From assembly GCF_030067705.1 (NCBI RefSeq), contig NZ_JASJEX010000002.1:310001-374000 (forward strand): a DNA stretch of 64,000 nucleotides, in the 5' to 3' direction. The position numbers were made by a program, and so were the translations under genes. Of the stretch, positions 59,975-64,000 are shown piece after piece. A model generated the notes under the pieces. That model was not told where the DNA came from, did not search any database, and worked only from the letters and a program-made list of their open reading frames with translations. This stretch comes from Kribbibacterium absianum. Its GTDB lineage: Bacteria > Actinomycetota > Coriobacteriia > Coriobacteriales > Atopobiaceae. Positions within the stretch are counted from its first letter, which is position 1. Each line of letters begins with the position of its first letter.

Positions 59975-60934
59975 CTACTCGGCCGGCGTGAAGGACGGGA
60001 TGTAGCCGTTCTGCTCCACGACCTCTTTGCCGGTTTGGGAGAAGACGTAGTCGATGAAGGCCTGTTGGGCCGGCGTGGGGTCGCCCTTTCCCACAAACAT
60101 CACCGGGCGCTGGATCTTGTACTCGCCGGAGACGATGGTCTGCTCGGTGGGCTCCACGCCGTCCACCTTGAGCGCGCGCAGCACCTGGCCGTCCGCGTTG
60201 GCCTTGTTGTAGGCGCCAAAGCCCGCGTAGCCGATGGCCCAGGGGTTGTTGGCGATGTTGGTGGCCAGTTCGGTCATGGAGGCGGACTGCGTGGCGGTGT
60301 CGGTCACGGTCTTGTCGCCCATCACGGTCTTTTGGAACACCTCGTAGGCACCGCCGGACAGGTCGCGGATGAACACCTGGATGGGCTCGGCGGGCAGGCT
60401 CGGGTCCACCTGGTTCCAAGTGGACAGCTCGCCGGAGAAGATCTGGGCGATGGTGTCGGTGGAGAGGTCGTCCAGCGTGATGGGGTTCTGTGCGTTGACG
60501 GAGACGGTGAGCGCGTCCTTGGCCACCTCGTAGACCTTGTAGTCGCCCAGGGCTTGCTTCTCCTCGTCCTTGAGGTCCCGGGCCAGCATGCCAAAGTCGC
60601 AGGTGCCGTCCTCCAGGGCCGAGACGCCCACGCCCGAGCCGCCGGGCGCCACATAGATGGAGATGTCCTTGTCGGGCAGCTCGGCGTTGGCCTTGTCCCA
60701 GGTCACGTACTCGTCGGTGAAGGAGCCGGCCAGCGACGAGATGATGGGATAGAGCGAGGTGGACCCGCAGAACATCACCGAGGACTTGAAGTCGCCTGTC
60801 TGCTCGGCCTGAGTCTCGGGAGCCTGGGTGTCCGGCGCCTTCTGGGCATTGCAGCCCATCAGGGTCACGGCGCAGAGCGCGCAGCAGAACAGGCCCAGCA
60901 AGCGGGCGAGCGGGGTGGCGGCGGGGCGATGCAT
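59975..60934 (-). CDS. pstS: Phosphate-binding lipoprotein
   Basis: 319 residues. Lipoprotein signal with CAVTLMGC, then a periplasmic-binding-type domain: FCGSTSLYPIISSLAGSF, APGGSGVGVSALEDGTCDFG (the phosphate-binding loop), PWAIGYAGFGAYNKAN and a C-terminal domain. Start at 60934 after GAGAGGAG. First gene of the pst operon; no phoU follows. It captures phosphate outside the membrane. Confidence 0.92.
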   Translation of the reverse strand: MHRPAATPLARLLGLFCCALCAVTLMGCNAQKAPDTQAPETQAEQTGDFKSSVMFCGSTSLYPIISSLAGSFTDEYVTWDKANAELPDKDISIYVAPGGSGVGVSALEDGTCDFGMLARDLKDEEKQALGDYKVYEVAKDALTVSVNAQNPITLDDLSTDTIAQIFSGELSTWNQVDPSLPAEPIQVFIRDLSGGAYEVFQKTVMGDKTVTDTATQSASMTELATNIANNPWAIGYAGFGAYNKANADGQVLRALKVDGVEPTEQTIVSGEYKIQRPVMFVGKGDPTPAQQAFIDYVFSQTGKEVVEQNGYIPSFTPAE

Positions 60935-61493
60935 GGGGTCTCCTCTCGATCGGTCTGTGGCCAAGGGCAGGCGGCGCGATTAGGCACCCGATGGGCGTAT
61001 CACCAATCGGTAGCTGGCAAAAGCATTCCCTGTGGCTGTATTTGGGGATGGTAGGGGACTCGTGGCGGGGAGCCGATGTTTTCTTGTGTGGCACTCGGTT
61101 TCGTACCGCTTGCCAAAACATAACGACCGCTGGGCTGGGGGTGGGGCCGCGCGGGGCGGAGGCGTCGACGCGGAGTGCCGGGCGCGCTCCCTTTGCGTTG
61201 CGATCGCAACGCAAAGCAAAAGCCGTTGCGCCATTGAATGGTTCAACTGGGGTTTTGCTCCTGCTGAACCATGCGCCGAGTCTTTGTGTTGCGATCACAA
61301 ACCAAAGCGACCCCACAGGTTTGCGAATGCAAACGCCCGACGCCTCATCGGTGCAATCGCCTCTGCAGTTTGTCTGCAGTTCCGCAGAGCCGGTACCACT
61401 TGTTGCAGACTTGCTCGCTGGGCGCGCGCCTCGATGCTGCGCGCTCCTATACTTTTGAGTTGTCCGTTCTTTTTCCAAAGAAAGAGGCCGTTC
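60935..61493. promoter_or_regulatory. Gene-free region with duplicated 26-base near-palindrome
   Basis: Between the divergent pstS and PTS IIB genes. A perfect palindrome at 61191-61216 (arms CTTTGCGTTGCGA, complement TCGCAACGCAAAG) is repeated with four changes at 61282-61307. A further weak copy, GTTTGCGAATGCAAAC, is at 61319-61334. TGGTTCA (61239) and TGAACCA (61265) make another inverted repeat between the copies. Probable operators; no pho-box-like element is clear. Confidence 0.6.
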
Positions 61494-61793
61494 ATGTACA
61501 AGGCGCTCGTCGCATGCAAGGCGGGTCTGGGCTCGTCGATGATGCTCAAGGTCAAGGCCGACCAGGTGATCAAGGAGAACGAGTTCCCCATCACCACCCA
61601 GCACGGCTCGCTCGACGCGGTGCCGGACTTCCACGGCGACCTGATCCTCACGCAGACGGACATGGCCGGCAAGGTGGAGGCCCCGGCGGGCGTGTACGTG
61701 GCCACGGTCGAGAACATCCTCGACAAGGAGGAGATCAAGGCCGCGCTCGAGGGCTTCCTCAAGACGAAGGACTGGCAGCCGGCCGCACGATAG
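61494..61793 (+). CDS. PTS system IIB component (SgaB/UlaB-like), orphan
   Basis: 99 residues. Starts MYKALVACKAGLGSSMMLKV, with the phosphorylated Cys8 in the CxxGLGSS loop of ascorbate-family IIB subunits. AAAGAGGCC precedes ATG 61494. No IIA or IIC gene is in the window. It could serve a transporter elsewhere or act as a regulatory phosphoprotein. A perfect terminator follows. Confidence 0.85.
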   Translation: MYKALVACKAGLGSSMMLKVKADQVIKENEFPITTQHGSLDAVPDFHGDLILTQTDMAGKVEAPAGVYVATVENILDKEEIKAALEGFLKTKDWQPAAR

Positions 61794-61804
61794 CCGAGAC
61801 TCGA

Positions 61805-61831
61805 GGGGTGCTTTCGGGCACCCCTTTTTTT
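61805..61831 (+). terminator. Terminator after PTS IIB
   Basis: GGGGTGC and GCACCCC form a stem with loop TTTCGG, followed by TTTTTTT. Confidence 0.93.
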
Positions 61832-61896
61832 GATGCGGCTGCCGGACACGGGAGCCGCAGCTTTGTGAGCGTGTGACGGGAGACGAAGGAGGCGCG

Positions 61897-63141
61897 ATGG
61901 CGCGGATCGAGAAGGTGCTGATTGGCCAGTCGGGCGGCCCCACGGCCGTCATCAACGCAAGCCTGGCCGGGGCCGTTCGGTCCGCTCGTGCGCTGGGCGC
62001 CCCCGTTCTCGGAATGGCCCATGGCATCGAGGGTCTGCTCCATGACGAGGTCGTGGACTTGGACGTTGCCGTGCCGGACGACCGGAGCCTCGACGTGCTC
62101 CGCTCCACGCCCGGCAGCTACCTCGGGTCGTGTCGGTACAAGCTCCCAAGCCCTGAGGAGGCGCCGGCCGTCTACGACGCGTTGCTCGGCACTCTCGACC
62201 GCCTGGGCGTCGGCGTCGTGGCGTACATCGGCGGCAACGACTCGATGGACACCATCGACAAGCTCGGCCGCTACGGGGAGGCGGCGGGCAGCGCCATCCG
62301 CTTCATGGGCGTGCCGAAGACCATCGACAACGACCTGGTGGCCCAGGACCACACGCCCGGCTACGGCAGCGCGGCCAAGTTCGTGGCCACCTGCGTCTCC
62401 GAGCTCGCGTGCGACGCCTCGGTGTACCCGGTCAAGAGCGTGCTCGTGGTGGAGACCATGGGGCGCGACGTGGGCTGGCTCGGCGCGGCATCTTCGTTGG
62501 CATGGACGGCGGGGTCTCGAGGCCCGGACATTGTGCTCGTGCCCGAGGCGCCCGTCTCGCTCGATGCGTTCCTTGACAAGGTGTCGAACCTCTTGGCCGT
62601 GCAGGACTTTGTGATGGTGGCGGTGAGCGAGGGGGCCCGCGGCCTCGACGGGCAGCCCCTTTATGCGGAGGAGGGCGCGAGGGAGGACGCGTTCGGCCAC
62701 GCGGCGTCCCAGGCCGGCGTCGGCGGCTTTCTGGCGCGTCTCGTGTCCGAGCGGCTCGGTTGCAAGGCGCGCGGGGTGGAGCTGTCCACGCTCCAGCGCT
62801 GTGCCGCCCATGTGGTCAGCGGGCGCGATCGCGAGGAGGCGGAGGCGCTCGGAGCGCTGGCGGTGCGCGTCGGTCTCGAAGGCCGGAGCCGCGGGATGTC
62901 GTGCCTCGCTCGCGTGAGCGACCTTCCCTACGAGGTGCGCCTCGGCGTCACGGACGTCTCCGCGGTCGCCAACGAGGTGCGCCAGCTTCCCGGGTCGTGG
63001 ATCGCGAATGACGGCATGGGCGTCACGGCGGAGTTCGAGCGGTACGCGCGGCCGCTCGTGGAGGGAACGGACACGTGCCGCTGGGTGGACGGCGTGCCCT
63101 GGCACCTCAGGACGCCCTTCGGGGAGACCGTGGCCCTCTAG
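61897..63141 (+). CDS. Diphosphate-dependent 6-phosphofructokinase
   Basis: 414 residues. GGNDSMDT and PKTIDNDL are the motifs of the pyrophosphate-using group; ATP enzymes have GGDGS and PGTIDND. Also GYGSAAKF and ETMGRDVGW. Converts fructose 6-phosphate to the 1,6-bisphosphate reversibly in glycolysis. The start at 61897 follows GAAGGAGG. It is monocistronic. Confidence 0.93.
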   Translation: MARIEKVLIGQSGGPTAVINASLAGAVRSARALGAPVLGMAHGIEGLLHDEVVDLDVAVPDDRSLDVLRSTPGSYLGSCRYKLPSPEEAPAVYDALLGTLDRLGVGVVAYIGGNDSMDTIDKLGRYGEAAGSAIRFMGVPKTIDNDLVAQDHTPGYGSAAKFVATCVSELACDASVYPVKSVLVVETMGRDVGWLGAASSLAWTAGSRGPDIVLVPEAPVSLDAFLDKVSNLLAVQDFVMVAVSEGARGLDGQPLYAEEGAREDAFGHAASQAGVGGFLARLVSERLGCKARGVELSTLQRCAAHVVSGRDREEAEALGALAVRVGLEGRSRGMSCLARVSDLPYEVRLGVTDVSAVANEVRQLPGSWIANDGMGVTAEFERYARPLVEGTDTCRWVDGVPWHLRTPFGETVAL

Positions 63142-63452
63142 GCAGTCGCAACGGTTCTCTAACCACCGGTCAGAGCGGTTAGAATTGCAGAAATACTTGT
63201 GTCCATGCTCTCACGGTGTGGGAGGTACCGTTCGCCGAACCACCTTCTGGTGGCATCGGTGTATCTGGCGCTGTCGGTTTATGCACTCGGGATAACTGGC
63301 AGTAATGTAGCCATAGATACTATGTTAGTTGATGAAACAAAAGAGAACACGACGGGTCAGATCTGGCAAGCCTCAGAGCTGAAAAGGTTGTAACGATCAA
63401 GCCAAATGATCCGCGCTACAGTCTTTCTGGACGTTTTCAGAAAGGAGCGGAG
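63142..63452. other. Gene-free stretch with weak hairpin
   Basis: CTAACC and GGTTAG (about 63160-63183) form a weak stem shortly after the phosphofructokinase stop. Then A/T-rich sequence with GATACTATG, which may hold the promoter for 63453. A TTG-started frame of about 64 residues (63199-63393) exists but has no ribosome site. Confidence 0.4.
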
Positions 63453-64000
63453 ATGGGCGTGGCGGCGGGTTGGCAGGACGGGGCGGCTCTTGTGGGGACG
63501 CAGGTCTCGGCGCTCTACCAGGCGGAGCCTCCGCGGGTGCGCCGGCGGAGGCTGGCGTCTCGGCTCGTCTCGGCCGCTCGTTCGGGTGCCCCGGTCACGC
63601 TCTGCGCCTGCCGTGGCGCCGGCGCCACATCCCTGCTGAGGGACGCGGCCGCGCTTTGGCGCGAGGAGGGCGGCGAGGTGCGGTTTGTCTCGCTGCGTGG
63701 CGCTCCGGCGGCCGATGTGCCCGCGCTCCTGCGTCGGGCGAGGGAGTGCCTCGCCGGCGTCGTCGCGCCCACGCTGCTTCTGGTGGACGACATGCCGGGG
63801 CTCGAGGAGTTCACGGCGCGCGACGCGGCCTGCGAGCTGGAGCTCCTTGCCCGGCTCGTGCCCACTGTGTGCGCGACGGGGCCGGACGGCGAGCTGCTCG
63901 TGGAGGCGCTCGGCGAGCACCCCGCATGGGACACCAGCGAGCTGGGCGTCCGCTACGACGAGGTGGAGCACTGGCGCGTCGGCGACCTCTCGACGCGGGG
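63453..64000 (+). CDS. Large protein with degenerate P-loop (3' end outside window)
   Basis: Visible part 182 residues, start at ATG 63453 after AAAGGAG. CACRGAGATSLLRDAA near residue 50 is in the position of a Walker A motif but has Ala where Lys is expected; PTLLLVDDMPGLEEF near 105 is a Walker-B-like segment. The layout is like STAND/LuxR-type ATPase regulators (MalT-like), but the rest is not visible. It is open at the right edge. I cannot name the family. Confidence 0.6.
   Translation, partial: MGVAAGWQDGAALVGTQVSALYQAEPPRVRRRRLASRLVSAARSGAPVTLCACRGAGATSLLRDAAALWREEGGEVRFVSLRGAPAADVPALLRRARECLAGVVAPTLLLVDDMPGLEEFTARDAACELELLARLVPTVCATGPDGELLVEALGEHPAWDTSELGVRYDEVEHWRVGDLSTR

Noticed and set aside
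63199-63393. Small gene of about 64 codons with a hydrophobic middle
   Set aside because: Needs a TTG start, no ribosome site and atypical codon use.

Overview
The window is one continuous stretch of high-GC bacterial chromosome. The gene content (putrescine carbamoyltransferase and agmatine deiminase, membrane-bound LuxR regulators, a PPi-type phosphofructokinase, a Bce-type sensor/ABC module, DUF2207, YtxH and PRC-barrel envelope proteins) and the heavy use of GC-ending codons suggest an anaerobic gut or oral actinobacterium of the class Coriobacteriia (Olsenella/Collinsella-like). That placement is inference. I see no rRNA, CRISPR array, complete insertion sequence or prophage.

Layout. 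1-5.5 kb: GntR regulator divergent from deoC, an aldo/keto reductase, a patatin, two identical tRNA-Arg(ACG), tRNA-Ser(GCT) and gluQ. 5.7-9.7 kb: a frameshifted Tat-signal gene, a two-component system, a histidine phosphatase and ferritin. 9.8-15.7 kb: a DUF2207 membrane protein, carbamate kinase, purH and an unknown gene. 16-21 kb: a BceRS-BceAB-like module with an embedded 47-residue membrane protein. 21.4-28.2 kb: an agmatine deiminase locus (membrane LuxR regulator, putrescine carbamoyltransferase, permease, agmatine deiminase, second permease). 28.4-36.4 kb: anti-sigma/ECF sigma pair, HipBA, YczE-like protein with MarR, acpS, a decayed membrane gene, a P-loop ATPase, MarR and TetR. 36.6-41.7 kb: a second guanidino/ureido-type cluster (two divergent transcarbamylases, a deiminase with an Ig-like tail, an MFS transporter). 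41.8-53.2 kb: thioredoxin, a stand-alone cyanophycin-synthetase N-domain protein, envelope proteins, a deacetylase, a C39-like peptidase, a lipase-like protein, a lipoprotein and an ArsR regulator. 53.4-64 kb: a large ATPase-permease, a HAD phosphatase, a Pst phosphate system with fused permease, an orphan PTS IIB, PPi-phosphofructokinase and a truncated gene at the right edge.

How the genes fit together. The 21.4-28.2 kb locus matches the known agmatine deiminase pathway: agmatine is taken up in exchange for putrescine, deiminated to carbamoylputrescine, and phosphorolysed to putrescine and carbamoyl phosphate. The ATP-yielding carbamate kinase is not in that locus but stands alone at 12.0 kb. 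The 36.6-41.7 kb cluster has the same logic with different enzymes: a deiminase-fold protein, two transcarbamylases whose substrate loops match neither the ornithine nor the putrescine enzymes, and a different transporter. This is my best candidate for an undescribed system.

The intergenic DNA holds at least five unrelated families of short palindromic repeats. One family is arranged head-to-head in clusters like bacterial REP/BIME elements. Another shows paired base changes that keep its hairpin. Several regulator genes have visible palindromic operators next to them, notably hipBA, where one palindrome fills the promoter spacer.
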